This document shows, one piece after another, positions 21,550 to 30,648 of a stretch of 64,000 bases of DNA. The DNA is from Hymenobacter taeanensis (GTDB lineage Bacteria > Bacteroidota > Bacteroidia > Cytophagales > Hymenobacteraceae): NCBI RefSeq assembly GCF_013137895.1, contig NZ_CP053538.1, positions 929,501-993,500 of the forward strand. The letters run 5' to 3'. The stretch's first letter is position 1. Each line of letters opens with the position of its first letter. A program made the position numbers and the translations under genes. Below the pieces are notes generated by a model. That model was not told the origin of the DNA and made no database searches. It saw nothing but the letters and a program-made list of their open reading frames with translations.

Positions 21550-21715
21550 TGTAACAGAGATTAAGAGACTTTGAAGTAAAGAGGGGGAAAAAGCGAAGTG
21601 GCTATACTGCAAGAAAGCGAAACGCAGCTCCGTTTAGTGAGGACTGCACGTCGCTTTACTTGTCTGACAGATCCAGCAGAGTAGACCAGCTATTCCGTTG
21701 GTACTCGTAATTCTG

Positions 21716-21787
<72 letters not shown>

Positions 21788-21849
21788 TTATTCTGTTCAA
21801 CAAAGGTACGCTAGCGAATCAACAATTCAACCAGCAAACTTTTGCACTG

Positions 21850-21922
21850 AGCGGGAGACGAGGTTCGAACCCGCGACCTGCAGCTTGGAAGGCTGCCGCT
21901 CTACCAACTGAGCTACTCCCGC
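21850..21922 (-). tRNA. tRNA-Gly (TCC)
   Basis: Cloverleaf on the minus strand with acceptor GCGGGAG/CTCCCGC, D-arm GCTCAGTTGGTAGAGC, anticodon loop CTTCCAA (anticodon TCC) and T-loop GTTCGAACC. Second gene of the tRNA-Tyr/Gly/Thr-tuf cluster. Confidence 0.96.
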
Positions 21923-21995
21923 GTAGGTGAGGTGGCGAAATAGCGAGATACTAACCTAGGCCACTACCTCATTCTTTCAACAACTCAGATATATG

Positions 21996-22075
21996 TGGGG
22001 GCGAAAGGACTCGAACCTTTGAACCCGAAGGAGGTGAGTTACAGTCACCCGCAATTGCCGCTATGCGACGCCCCC
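21996..22075 (-). tRNA. tRNA-Tyr (GTA)
   Basis: Type II tRNA with a long variable arm. The acceptor is GGGGGCG/CGCCCCC, the anticodon loop is CTGTAAC (anticodon GTA), and the T-loop is GTTCGAGTC. First gene of the tRNA-tuf transcript. Confidence 0.95.
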
Positions 22076-22157
22076 AGCTTGCATATTCCTCACCATTTAT
22101 GAGAAACGAACCCTTTCATTTCCGTGGCCGATGCCGTTCTGGTTGTGATTGGAGCTG

Positions 22158-22187
22158 CAAAATTAAGGGCTTTCTGATGCAAGTCAA
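22158..22187 (-). promoter_or_regulatory. Promoter of the tRNA-Tyr/Gly/Thr-tuf transcript
   Basis: TTG at 22187-22185, a 19-bp spacer, and TAATTTTG at 22165-22158 on the minus strand. This is a full match to the Bacteroidota consensus, about 75 bp upstream of tRNA-Tyr. Confidence 0.7.
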
Positions 22188-22315
22188 GCGCTGAAGCAAA
22201 AAACGTTTTGACTTTTTTCTTAAAACCTCCACCTAAATGTTTTTCTAACCTCACAAACATCTGATACTCTATAACAAGCAAATTATTATTACTCTAGCCA
22301 ACAGCGAAAAAAAGT

Positions 22316-24913
22316 TTATGGAATGAGACTGTAAATCGATTTCAGTCGCTCATCTTTTTCCTTTGCCCGAATATCCTGAAGGGTAGGTTTAAGCACTGGC
22401 ATACTCGCTATCAGCTCGTTTAGGCCTTTGTAAGCACCTAAGCGCACATAGTACATAGGATGCGTACGAGCAAGCACTTCTAATCGCTGTATCCCTTTTT
22501 CACGCTCTATGGGCGGCATGCGCTGCATAAGCGTACCAAAGTTTTCTAGTAAAGTATATAATACTTCACTCGGAGCGTCTTTAGTTCTGGCCAGAAACCA
22601 CTGGTAATGATCTGCGGTGCCATTTAGCGCATAATAATTTGACAGCGCAGTGATAAGGCCGGGGTTTTTAGTGTCTTGCAGAGCATTGATTGGCTCACGG
22701 GTGGCTACAGTAGGCGATTTTGCCAAAGCATCAACAGCGGCCCCTACCACTAGGTAGGAGCTGTCGCGCAATGCCGCTGAATACAGCTCACTAAAATCTT
22801 CATTGGGGAAGGAGGCTAGTGTAGTAATAGCGGCAGCACGCACTACGCCTTTTTTCTCATTGAGTGCTAAGCGTTGGAGTTCTTTCCGTATGGCAATGCC
22901 CTCAGCCCCTTTATAGCGGCGTAAGCCTTCTAAAGATTTTTGTCTAATGGCCCAGAAATTATCATTTAAGGCATTTCGAAATATGGCGCTGACATTTAAA
23001 TCAGCTGTTTTATTTCTCAGACCGTCAAGCGCCTCAAACTTTTGCAAGTAACTACGAGCGTGGTTGTATTGATATATCAATTCATCTTGGGTGCGCTCTT
23101 CATCTAATTGCGCTAATAGCACGCCTTCATTGTCAAACTTTACCAAGCTAGGTTTTTGGCTTACTGGCAAACGAAACGTCTGGTCAGCCTTGGTAATGAC
23201 AATGTGGTGATCAGTAGGCTGGTTATTGTTCCAGGTAGTGACAGTAACTGGCAGCCGATATACTGGCTGAAACAGGGTATCCTGCACTTGGCGTACACGC
23301 AGCGCAACTTGCCCATTATCGTAACTGTGAGTAATGCGCAGCTCAGGGTGACCACGCTGCATAAACCACTGGTCAAAGAACCACATTAAGTCCTCTCCGG
23401 TCACATCTTCAAAAGCAATTCTCAGCTTGGCAATTTCGGAGGCTGAAAATTTGTTCTGACTCAAGTAGTGATTGAGAGCAGTAAAAAATGCCTCATCGCC
23501 AACGTAGTTGCGCAACATGTGCAGTACCCGGCCACCCTTATCATAGGAGTGCCGGTCGAACATATCCTCTCGGTTCGCATAACGATACCGGATTAGGGGC
23601 TCCCGCTTCGTTTGCGCCTCCTGCAGATAATTATTGAGCTTGGTCTGCAACACTAGGCCAGCCGCATCCTCACCGTATTTGTGCTCTGCCCACAAATACT
23701 CCGAGTAATCGGCAAAGGATTCGTTTAGTGGCAGGTTGGCCCATGATTCCGTAGTCACATAGTCGCCGAACCATTGGTGGAACACCTCGTGGGTGATTAC
23801 TGATTCCGTATCGTAGCTGACATCGGGCAACTCTCGGTTAGTGAATTGCACGAGCTGTTGTTGAATGGTGGTGGCAGAGGTATTTTCCATAGCCCCCGAC
23901 ACAAAATCGTGTACGGCTACTTGCGAATACTTCTCCCAGGGAAAATCTACCCCTAGTTTCTTGGAATAAAATTCCATCATCTCGGGAGTATTACCAAATA
24001 CTCGCTTGGCAGTATGCTGATAAGCGGGGTCAACGTAGTAGGCCACTGTTTTACCCCGCCACAGATCAGATACGACGGCAAAGTCGCCGACGGCGAGCAT
24101 CGTCAGGTACGGAGCCGCCGGTAATGATTGCTTCCACACGTCGGTGCGGGTACCGTCTGGGTTGCGCTGAGAGGAGGTTAGCAAGCCATTGGAGAGAGTC
24201 TTTAGTTCACTTTCAACCGTGATGCTGATTTCCTGCGTCATGCGCTGGTTAGGCTTATCAATAGTTGGGAACCAGCACGAGCTAGATTCCGACTCACCTT
24301 GGGTCCAGATCTGTCGGGGCTTGGTTTTGTCGGTACCAAGAGGGTTGATGAAGTACAGCCCTTTGTCGTCGGTAATAGCCTCGCTGCCCCCGGTTGAGAG
24401 GATTTCATTAGGTTTGGCTACATATTGGATGCGAACCTGACAGGGTTCGGTACGAGTATAGGAGCGGTCAAGAAAGACCGTCAGCTTTTTCTTATCGTAA
24501 GCAAACTTTAGGTCTTTGCCCTTTTCAGCGCTAGTAACCAGCTCTACGTTTTTTACATCAAAACCTTTCGCATCCAGAACAAGCTGGTTTTGCGGATAAA
24601 AATGAGGCCTAACGGTTAAAGTAGCCGTCCCGAGCAGCCACTGCTTGGCCCAGTCGAAACGAACATCAAGCTTGGTATCTAATAGGTCATGAACGATAGT
24701 GGCAGCTGGCTGAACTGGATTAGTAGGCGGCAACCAATTGGGCACGGGTAACTGGGCAGGCGCGGCTATAGACGCTGCTTCCACCGGAGCAGGTACTTTC
24801 TTACGAACGGCCGTTTTATTAGTGGCTGATTTAGACGTGGTTGTAGTCTGAGCTGGGGCCACTATATAACAGGTCAGAATCAGGCTAAGAGCACCGAGGA
24901 CCGGATATTTCAT
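22316..24913 (-). CDS. M1 family zinc aminopeptidase (aminopeptidase N-like), exported
   Basis: Secreted metallopeptidase of about 865 residues. A signal peptide (MKYPVLGALSLILTCYIVAP) is followed by a Thr/Lys/Ala-rich linker and the M1 beta-saddle domain. The exopeptidase motif GAMEN lies near residue 337 and the zinc site HEVFHQWFGD near residue 375, with the third ligand in LNESFADYSEYLW. The C-terminal third is a helical, HEAT-like region. It removes N-terminal residues from peptides in the periplasm or outside the cell. An upstream TTG at 24925 would add four residues; the ATG at 24913 gives a cleaner signal peptide. It diverges from the biotin carrier gene and has no operon partner. Confidence 0.93.
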   Translation of the reverse strand: MKYPVLGALSLILTCYIVAPAQTTTTSKSATNKTAVRKKVPAPVEAASIAAPAQLPVPNWLPPTNPVQPAATIVHDLLDTKLDVRFDWAKQWLLGTATLTVRPHFYPQNQLVLDAKGFDVKNVELVTSAEKGKDLKFAYDKKKLTVFLDRSYTRTEPCQVRIQYVAKPNEILSTGGSEAITDDKGLYFINPLGTDKTKPRQIWTQGESESSSCWFPTIDKPNQRMTQEISITVESELKTLSNGLLTSSQRNPDGTRTDVWKQSLPAAPYLTMLAVGDFAVVSDLWRGKTVAYYVDPAYQHTAKRVFGNTPEMMEFYSKKLGVDFPWEKYSQVAVHDFVSGAMENTSATTIQQQLVQFTNRELPDVSYDTESVITHEVFHQWFGDYVTTESWANLPLNESFADYSEYLWAEHKYGEDAAGLVLQTKLNNYLQEAQTKREPLIRYRYANREDMFDRHSYDKGGRVLHMLRNYVGDEAFFTALNHYLSQNKFSASEIAKLRIAFEDVTGEDLMWFFDQWFMQRGHPELRITHSYDNGQVALRVRQVQDTLFQPVYRLPVTVTTWNNNQPTDHHIVITKADQTFRLPVSQKPSLVKFDNEGVLLAQLDEERTQDELIYQYNHARSYLQKFEALDGLRNKTADLNVSAIFRNALNDNFWAIRQKSLEGLRRYKGAEGIAIRKELQRLALNEKKGVVRAAAITTLASFPNEDFSELYSAALRDSSYLVVGAAVDALAKSPTVATREPINALQDTKNPGLITALSNYYALNGTADHYQWFLARTKDAPSEVLYTLLENFGTLMQRMPPIEREKGIQRLEVLARTHPMYYVRLGAYKGLNELIASMPVLKPTLQDIRAKEKDERLKSIYSLIP

Positions 24914-25011
24914 GAATAAACGCAATAGGGGAATGAAGGGTCAAGTTCCGAATTTATTTCAGATTTGACCTATCTTTAAGCCCTTTTCCGCTCTACACCT
25001 TCCTCTCCCAC

Positions 25012-25515
25012 ATGCTACAAGTACGCACCGGTCCTGATCAAGTATGGGACATTGATTACCGCCCTGGCGGCTCTACCACTGTGAACGGCCAAGTATTTGA
25101 GTGGGATTTGGCCTCCTTAGGCAACGGGCAATACCATATTTTACACAATGGGCAATCTTTCGCAGCTGAGCTTATCTCAGTAGATTACCCTTCCAAAACC
25201 TTTGTGCTAAAACTCAATGGGCAACGCTTGGAGTTGCAGGCTAAAGACCGGTTTGACTTGCTGTTGGACAAGCTAGGTATGAGCAATACTACGGCTAGCA
25301 AAGTCAATGAGCTAAAGGCTCCCATGCCCGGCCTTATTGTTGACATTCGGGTGGAGCCGGGCCAAGTAGTACAGAAGGGCGACCCATTGTTAGTACTGGA
25401 AGCCATGAAGATGGAGAATATTCTAAAAGCACCTGGAGAGGGCACCATATCAGCCATTAAAGTAACCTTGCGCGACAACGTTACGAAAGGACAGGTACTA
25501 GTGCTTTTCAGCTAG
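25012..25515 (+). CDS. Biotin/lipoyl-attachment carrier protein of an acyl-CoA carboxylase
   Basis: A 167-residue biotin carrier. The N-terminal ~75 residues form a beta-rich domain typical of the propionyl/acetyl-CoA carboxylase-type BCCP of Bacteroidota. The C-terminal biotinyl domain starts [20 protein letters not shown] and has EAMKMEN with the biotin-accepting lysine at residue 133, ending KGQVLVLFS. It would carry CO2 between biotin carboxylase and a carboxyltransferase; neither partner is in the window. Whether the substrate is acetyl- or propionyl-CoA cannot be read from this subunit. The next gene, pyrH, follows 101 bp downstream. Confidence 0.88.
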   Translation: MLQVRTGPDQVWDIDYRPGGSTTVNGQVFEWDLASLGNGQYHILHNGQSFAAELISVDYPSKTFVLKLNGQRLELQAKDRFDLLLDKLGMSNTTASKVNELKAPMPGLIVDIRVEPGQVVQKGDPLLVLEAMKMENILKAPGEGTISAIKVTLRDNVTKGQVLVLFS

Positions 25516-25616
25516 GCCACCCTCTTGCCCAACCTGCATCTGGTAGCGTTGCGCCACCCCAGCTACTGGCTATTGCCAAGCTTATTTACTGCATTTCACG
25601 CCTAACCCCATTTGTT

Positions 25617-26378
25617 TTGAAGTATAAACGGATTCTGCTAAAGCTGAGCGGCGAAGCTCTCATGGGCCAGCAACAGTACGGTATTGATGCCGCCCGACTA
25701 ATGCAGTACGCGGAGGAAATCAAGACGGCGGCGGCCACTGGCACCGAAATAGCCGTAGTTATTGGAGGTGGTAATATCTTTCGCGGCGTACAGGCGGAGG
25801 CTTTTGGCCTAGACCGTGTGCAAGGTGACTACATGGGTATGCTAGCCACGGTTATCAACTCTATGGCCTTGCAGAGTGCGCTGGAAAAGCTGGATGTAAA
25901 TACTCGTTTGCTTTCTGGGGTAACCATTCAGCGGGTTTGTGAGCCTTACATACGTCGGCGAGCATTACGCCACCTAGAGAAAGGCCGTGTGGTAATCTTT
26001 GGGGCCGGCATTGGCTCCCCTTACTTCACCACCGACTCGGCGGCCTCACTGCGGGCCATTGAGATTGAGGCCGACGTGGTACTGAAAGGTACGCGAGTAG
26101 ACGGCATTTATACCGCTGACCCCGAAAAGGATGCTTCGGCAGTGCGCTACCCGGAAATCACGTTTGATGAGGTAATGGAGAAGAACCTCAACGTGATGGA
26201 TATGACGGCCTTCACACTTTGCAAAGAGAATAACCTGCCAATCATTGTTTTCGATATGAACAAAGAAGGCAATCTGCAACGCCTGATTGAGGGTGAAAAA
26301 GTAGGTACGCTGGTGAGCATGAAAGGCTCAGAGGCGCAACAGCCATCTGCCACTGACACCTTGCAACCAGCTGTGTAA
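25617..26378 (+). CDS. pyrH: UMP kinase
   Basis: Converts UMP to UDP with ATP, the bacterial hexameric amino-acid-kinase-type enzyme, 253 residues. It starts at TTG (25617), reading [17 protein letters not shown]; no ATG fits the conserved start. Other motifs are [46 protein letters not shown] and [17 protein letters not shown] 15-20 residue low-complexity tail follows the usual end. pyrH-frr is a common pair, with frr 112 bp downstream here. Confidence 0.96.
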   Translation: MKYKRILLKLSGEALMGQQQYGIDAARLMQYAEEIKTAAATGTEIAVVIGGGNIFRGVQAEAFGLDRVQGDYMGMLATVINSMALQSALEKLDVNTRLLSGVTIQRVCEPYIRRRALRHLEKGRVVIFGAGIGSPYFTTDSAASLRAIEIEADVVLKGTRVDGIYTADPEKDASAVRYPEITFDEVMEKNLNVMDMTAFTLCKENNLPIIVFDMNKEGNLQRLIEGEKVGTLVSMKGSEAQQPSATDTLQPAV

Positions 26379-26490
26379 GCATCTTCTTACGGAACTGGCA
26401 CCAATCAACTAGAATGATGAAGTGAAAGTTGAGGCGGAGCGCTGATTCATAGCCTAGGCTTTCATTTCTTACTGTTTTATTCCTTCACAC

Positions 26491-27054
26491 ATGGACGAAG
26501 AAATTAAGTTTTACCTCGACGAGGCTGAAGAATCAATGGGCAAGGCCCTGCAGCACACTGGCGTGGAGCTAACGCGCATTCGGGCAGGTAAGGCCTCGCC
26601 GGCAATGCTCGACTCGCTGCGGGTAGATTACTATGGCACCCCTACTCCCGTGGCACAGGTAGCCAACGTGTCGGCGCCAGATGCCCGCACGCTGTTTATC
26701 AAGCCTTGGGAGAAGAACATGATCAGCGAAATTGCCAAGGCTATTAAGAATAGCGACCTAGGCCTCAACCCGCAATCAGACGCCGAAGGCGTGCGCCTGA
26801 ACATTCCAGCCATGACCGAGGAGCGTCGGCGGGAACTGGTGAAGCAGGCTAAGTCCGAATCGGAAAGTGGCAAGGTGCGCATTCGCGGCATCCGGAAGGA
26901 CGTAAACGAATCGTTGCGGAAGTTGCTGAAAGAGGGAGCCTCGGAAGATGCTATCAAGGATGCCGAAGCCAAAGTGCAAAAGGCCACTGACTCTTACATC
27001 ACGAAAGTTGACGACTTGCTGAGTAAGAAGGAAAGTGAAATCATGACTATCTGA
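26491..27054 (+). CDS. frr: Ribosome recycling factor
   Basis: RRF, 187 residues, splits post-termination ribosomes together with EF-G. It has the tRNA-shaped helical domain I (LTRIRAGKASPAMLDSLRVD at about residues 27-46 and the C-terminal helices) and domain II (YYGTPTPVAQVANVSAPDA). The core LNIPAMTEERRRELVKQAK is highly typical. It ends with LLSKKESEIMTI and is followed by a strong bidirectional terminator. Confidence 0.97.
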   Translation: MDEEIKFYLDEAEESMGKALQHTGVELTRIRAGKASPAMLDSLRVDYYGTPTPVAQVANVSAPDARTLFIKPWEKNMISEIAKAIKNSDLGLNPQSDAEGVRLNIPAMTEERRRELVKQAKSESESGKVRIRGIRKDVNESLRKLLKEGASEDAIKDAEAKVQKATDSYITKVDDLLSKKESEIMTI

Positions 27055-27077
27055 TTTCTGTTGCCCTCAGTTCACAG

Positions 27078-27112
27078 AAAAGCCCCACTTATTCAAAATG
27101 AGTGGGGCTTTT
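27078..27112. terminator. Bidirectional terminator between frr and nadD
   Basis: Arms AAAAGCCCCACT (27078-27089) and the complement at 27101-27112 with an 11-base loop. T-tracts lie on both strands (TTTTGTTTTG on plus). It serves the convergent frr and nadD genes. Confidence 0.9.
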
Positions 27113-27140
27113 GTTTTGTTGTTGAGTTAGTGTTACTGGC

Positions 27141-27734
27141 CTAGCGCCAAAACCCTCCTTGCTCAATGCGAGCTTCTACGGCATCGGGTACTAAGTAGCG
27201 GATAGACTTATGCTCCCGTACGCAGTCGCGGATGAACGTAGCAGAAATATCTAACAACGGTGCATCTACTACTTTAACTCCTGGATGGGCATTCACTCCG
27301 GTAATGTCAACCCCAGGCCTTGGGTATACATATACCTCATGTTCATTGAGAATACGCTCGGCGTGTTTCCAGCGTGGTAGGCCAGGTAGGTTATCCTCGC
27401 CCATCAGGAGCACGAAACGATACGCCGGGTGCCGCCGATGCAGTTCATCAAGCGTATCGATGGTGTAGCTTGGCTTAGGCATCTCAAACTCAATGTTGAG
27501 TGCTTGCAACCTCGAATTGCCAACAATAGCCAATTGCACCAACTCATAGCGTTGGCTTTCAGGAAGCAACTCCTGGCCAACCTTAAACGGGCTTTGCGGC
27601 GAAACCACCAGCCACACTGCATCTAGGTCAGTGTGAGTGGCCATATAGTTGGCCAGTATCAGGTGCCCAGTATGAATAGGATTGAAAGAGCCGAAGAGTA
27701 GCCCTACTTTCTTTCCCGGAGTAGCGGTGTTCAC
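27141..27734 (-). CDS. nadD: Nicotinate-nucleotide adenylyltransferase
   Basis: Joins NaMN to ATP to make deamido-NAD in NAD synthesis, 197 residues. The nucleotidyltransferase signature is GSFNPIHTGHL (HxGH as HTGH) at residues 16-26. It also has MGEDNLPGLPRWKHAERIL and the C-terminal ISATFIRDCV motif that stands for ISSTxIR. The start overlaps the gmk stop by 4 bp, so the two are translationally coupled. Confidence 0.95.
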   Translation of the reverse strand: MNTATPGKKVGLLFGSFNPIHTGHLILANYMATHTDLDAVWLVVSPQSPFKVGQELLPESQRYELVQLAIVGNSRLQALNIEFEMPKPSYTIDTLDELHRRHPAYRFVLLMGEDNLPGLPRWKHAERILNEHEVYVYPRPGVDITGVNAHPGVKVVDAPLLDISATFIRDCVREHKSIRYLVPDAVEARIEQGGFWR

Positions 27735-28315
27735 AGTATCTCTGACTCGGACATGATAAATTTCCGAACGAGCTGCTCCGCTTCATCAATGGCCCGATCC
27801 AGATCGTCGTTCACGATGGTTACATCAAAACGATCTTCGAACGTCAGCTCAAAGTTGGCTTTATAGAGACGGGAAGAAATGCTGGCGGCAGAGTCGGTAG
27901 CGCGGTTGCGCAGGCGCTGCTCCAGAATCTCAAGGGAAGGAGGCTTTACAAACACGGCCAAGGCACGGTCTTTGTAAAACTCCTTGATACTTAAACCACC
28001 CTTCACATCTACGTCCAGCACGGCATGATGGCCGCCTTCCCAGATGCGCTCAACTTCAGATTTGAGCGTTCCATAGAAGGCACCTTCGTATACTTCTTCC
28101 CATTCCACGAATGCATCGTGCCGGATTTTCTCCTGGAACTCCTGAACGGATATGAAGTAATAGTCTTTACCGTTGGCTTCCGTCCGGCCGCGCTTGTCGC
28201 GCGTACAGGCTGATATTGAGAAGCTTAGCTCTGGGATTCGCTCCAGGAGCCGATGAACAATAGTGGTCTTACCGGCTCCGGAGGGAGCCGAAAAGGCGAT
28301 GATTTTACCCTGCAT
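27731..28315 (-). CDS. gmk: Guanylate kinase
   Basis: Phosphorylates GMP to GDP, 194 residues. The P-loop is SAPSGAGKTT at residues 9-18. The GMP-binding segment has SISACTRDKRGRTEANGKDY and FVEWEEVYEGAFYGT, and there is DVDVKGGLSIKE further on. Cotranscribed with nadD downstream; the anti-sigma gene lies 9 bp upstream, so it may share a transcript with the sigma/anti-sigma pair. Confidence 0.96.
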   Translation of the reverse strand: MQGKIIAFSAPSGAGKTTIVHRLLERIPELSFSISACTRDKRGRTEANGKDYYFISVQEFQEKIRHDAFVEWEEVYEGAFYGTLKSEVERIWEGGHHAVLDVDVKGGLSIKEFYKDRALAVFVKPPSLEILEQRLRNRATDSAASISSRLYKANFELTFEDRFDVTIVNDDLDRAIDEAEQLVRKFIMSESEIL

Positions 28316-28324
28316 GGGGTAAAA

Positions 28325-28609
28325 TTAGGCCATTTCTGCCTGAACGCGCGCAAGAATTGCGTTGGGCAGCGAAGAAGGAGCACCTTTACGGCCTACATGC
28401 TGCGACAAGAAATCGATAAAAATGCGCTGCTTATCGATGCTGTCGAAACAGGGAGAACAATCTTCGGCATGATTTACGAAGTAGTCTTCGTCCTCAGCCG
28501 TGGGCTCCTGGCCTACGATAATTTGGTCGAGTATTGTATTCACGCGTTCACAGTCGGGGGCATTGGGGATGGCCCCGCTCTGGTTGGTTTTTGTAGAAGT
28601 AGTTTCCAT
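28325..28609 (-). CDS. Small zinc-binding anti-sigma factor
   Basis: Soluble protein of 94 residues with an HX3CX2C motif (NHAEDCSPC, about residues 47-55), the core of zinc anti-sigma (ZAS) domains. An upstream Cys (PDCERV, residue 20) may be the fourth ligand. There is no transmembrane helix, so it is a cytoplasmic redox- or partner-responsive type. It follows the ECF sigma factor gene by 20 bp and probably holds that sigma inactive. The trigger is unknown. Confidence 0.8.
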   Translation of the reverse strand: METTSTKTNQSGAIPNAPDCERVNTILDQIIVGQEPTAEDEDYFVNHAEDCSPCFDSIDKQRIFIDFLSQHVGRKGAPSSLPNAILARVQAEMA

Positions 28610-28629
28610 AACTGTTTCCTGGCAGGAGT

Positions 28630-29268
28630 TTATTCGGTGTCGTCTGAATCGGTTTCGTCGCCGCCATCTGAGCCGTAGCCCATTGACTTAGCGTATCTTT
28701 CAAGTTTATCCTTCAGGAAGTTACGCGCCCGGTGTAAGCGAGAGCGCACTGTTCCGATGGGGATGTCAAGTACCTTAGCCATTTCCTCGTACGTGAACCC
28801 TTCTAGATCACAGAGGATAATGACGGTGCGGAAATCCACGGGCAGTGAGTTAAGTGCGCTGGCCACTTCGTCGCCGATGAGGTCGCGCACGGCTTGCTGC
28901 CGCATGTCAGAGGAAGTGCTGCCGGCGTCGCCTTCGGCTTCTACATCTTCTGAGTTGTAGTACCCTTCGATTTCGCTGTAGTCAACCTTGGCAGGCTGCT
29001 TGCTCTTTTTGCGAAAATCGTTGATGAACGAATTTTTCAGGATGCGAAACAGCCACGCTTTGGCGTTTGTTCCCTGCTCGAAGTACTCAAAGAAGCGATA
29101 TGCTTTCAGATAAGTTTCCTGTACGAGGTCATTTGCGTCATCTTCGTCAAGCGTAAGGCGAAATGCGAAGTTGTACAGCGAATCGAGCACAGGCATGAGT
29201 TCGGCCTGAAAACGCCGGTCTTTTTCCTCTTTGCTCAGTTTGGGAACCCGTTCGGGAGAGTCGCTCAT
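28630..29268 (-). CDS. ECF-type RNA polymerase sigma factor
   Basis: RpoE-like sigma factor of 212 residues. Region 2 is LYNFAFRLTLDEDDANDLVQ followed by ETYLKAYRFFEYFEQGTNAK. Region 4 is SLPVDFRTVIILCDLEGFTY, then EEMAKVLDIPIGTVRSRLHR. It has a charged N-terminal stretch and an acidic C-terminal tail (about 15 residues of Gly/Asp/Glu). Paired with the downstream ZAS gene. The target promoters are not evident in the window. Confidence 0.92.
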   Translation of the reverse strand: MSDSPERVPKLSKEEKDRRFQAELMPVLDSLYNFAFRLTLDEDDANDLVQETYLKAYRFFEYFEQGTNAKAWLFRILKNSFINDFRKKSKQPAKVDYSEIEGYYNSEDVEAEGDAGSTSSDMRQQAVRDLIGDEVASALNSLPVDFRTVIILCDLEGFTYEEMAKVLDIPIGTVRSRLHRARNFLKDKLERYAKSMGYGSDGGDETDSDDTE

Positions 29269-29331
29269 AAACGCTGAAAATTGCGGCCGAATATTGAAAA
29301 ATTACTGCCGATAGACAAATGATGTTACGGA

Positions 29332-30648
29332 TTATACCGTAGGAAGGGCGGAAGGTTTTAGCGTTTCAGCTTCTTGACTTACACGGCGTTCGGTGGCTAC
29401 CACGATAAAACCGTAGAGAAACACGAACAAATTGAAGCCGATCTGCAGCTCAAGCAGCGAATCTACCAGCATAGCGGTAGCTTCCATCAACAGGAAGTGA
29501 TACACGTACGGATTGCGCCGCAGGCTAGGTTGCATAAGGGGACCAAATAGCACCAAGAGCCATACACTCAGGCCTACAATTCCGCCGCTCAGCAGCTGAT
29601 GTAGATACTGATTATGAACCATTACGCGGTTTTCAGGGCGAAGGCCAAAATTCTTCCAGCTGTATTGGTTCATCATTGCCTGGTAAGCATCAGCGGGGCC
29701 CACTCCCAGCCACGGGTGCGCCTGGGCAACCGTTAGGGCCGTTTGCCAGGCGGCTAGGCGGCGGGAGAGGGAATACTCATTGATATCATGCCCGAGTTGG
29801 ATCTGCTGCACATCCCAGATGGTAGCATCTAGGCGCTGGTGTACGGGCTCAAGGGTGTGGTACGCTACTAACGGCGAGGCCACAAGCAGGAAGAGCACTC
29901 CGAGCCCTAACAACAGGCGTTTTCTAAGCAGCAGCCGCAGCGCCTCTAGCAACGCCATAACGTAAAACACCAGCAGCCCTGTGCGGTAGGCCAGTAAGTG
30001 TAAGGTCACAACGCACACGGCCGCAGCTATCAGGAGCCCCAGGCGCAGACCCGGAGTATGGCTGTTGTGGCGCAGCAGCAGGGCAAAAAAGGCTGCCAAT
30101 GCCAGCATCAGCCCAAAGTGAATATGGAAAATGCCCGTAACGGAAGGTAAGCTCTGCCCTAACCCGAAAGCTTTGTTTGCGGCGGCCGGATCTAAAAAGT
30201 ACTGCCCTAGAGTAGCCAGGGCTACTAGCACAAAGCCCGTTACATACAATAGGCCTATCCCTGAGCGCTGCCGCTTGGTAAGCGGCACAGCCACACCAAA
30301 AGCCAAGGGCACACCAAGCCAGGGCAACAACCGAAAGGTTTCATGACGCCATACGTTCCATTGCTCAGTATGGAAGCCACTCAACAGCAGCAGGGCATAC
30401 ATAGCCGCCGGTGCCCAGACGGTACGCAGCCGGAGCCACTGGCCTAGCGCCCGACTAAGCGCGGGGTTAGCTAAAGCGGCCACCACACCCGTTACGGGGC
30501 TGAGTGCTACAAGGGCCCGCGATGTTAGCAGCCCTACTACGCCCGCAGTACATGCCAACAACAGCAAATGCTGCGATAGTAGCCCAGAACGCCACCAGGA
30601 ATACCACCACGCTTTTTGTGGGTGGTGCTTTATGGTATGCGCCCTCAT
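29332..30648 (-). CDS. O-antigen ligase family protein
   Basis: Polytopic inner-membrane protein, 438 residues and about ten to twelve helices. The large loop carries NEYSLSRRLAAWQTAL, HPWLGVGPADAY near residue 311 and VMVHNQYLHQLLSGG. These are the Wzy_C/WaaL-type motifs. The protein is clearly paralogous to the one at 638-1924. Its ATG abuts the stop of the GT9 gene (TAA then ATG with no gap), and it is the last of three glycan genes transcribed together. It probably attaches or polymerises the glycan whose sugars the two upstream transferases add. Confidence 0.87.
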   Translation of the reverse strand: MRAHTIKHHPQKAWWYSWWRSGLLSQHLLLLACTAGVVGLLTSRALVALSPVTGVVAALANPALSRALGQWLRLRTVWAPAAMYALLLLSGFHTEQWNVWRHETFRLLPWLGVPLAFGVAVPLTKRQRSGIGLLYVTGFVLVALATLGQYFLDPAAANKAFGLGQSLPSVTGIFHIHFGLMLALAAFFALLLRHNSHTPGLRLGLLIAAAVCVVTLHLLAYRTGLLVFYVMALLEALRLLLRKRLLLGLGVLFLLVASPLVAYHTLEPVHQRLDATIWDVQQIQLGHDINEYSLSRRLAAWQTALTVAQAHPWLGVGPADAYQAMMNQYSWKNFGLRPENRVMVHNQYLHQLLSGGIVGLSVWLLVLFGPLMQPSLRRNPYVYHFLLMEATAMLVDSLLELQIGFNLFVFLYGFIVVATERRVSQEAETLKPSALPTV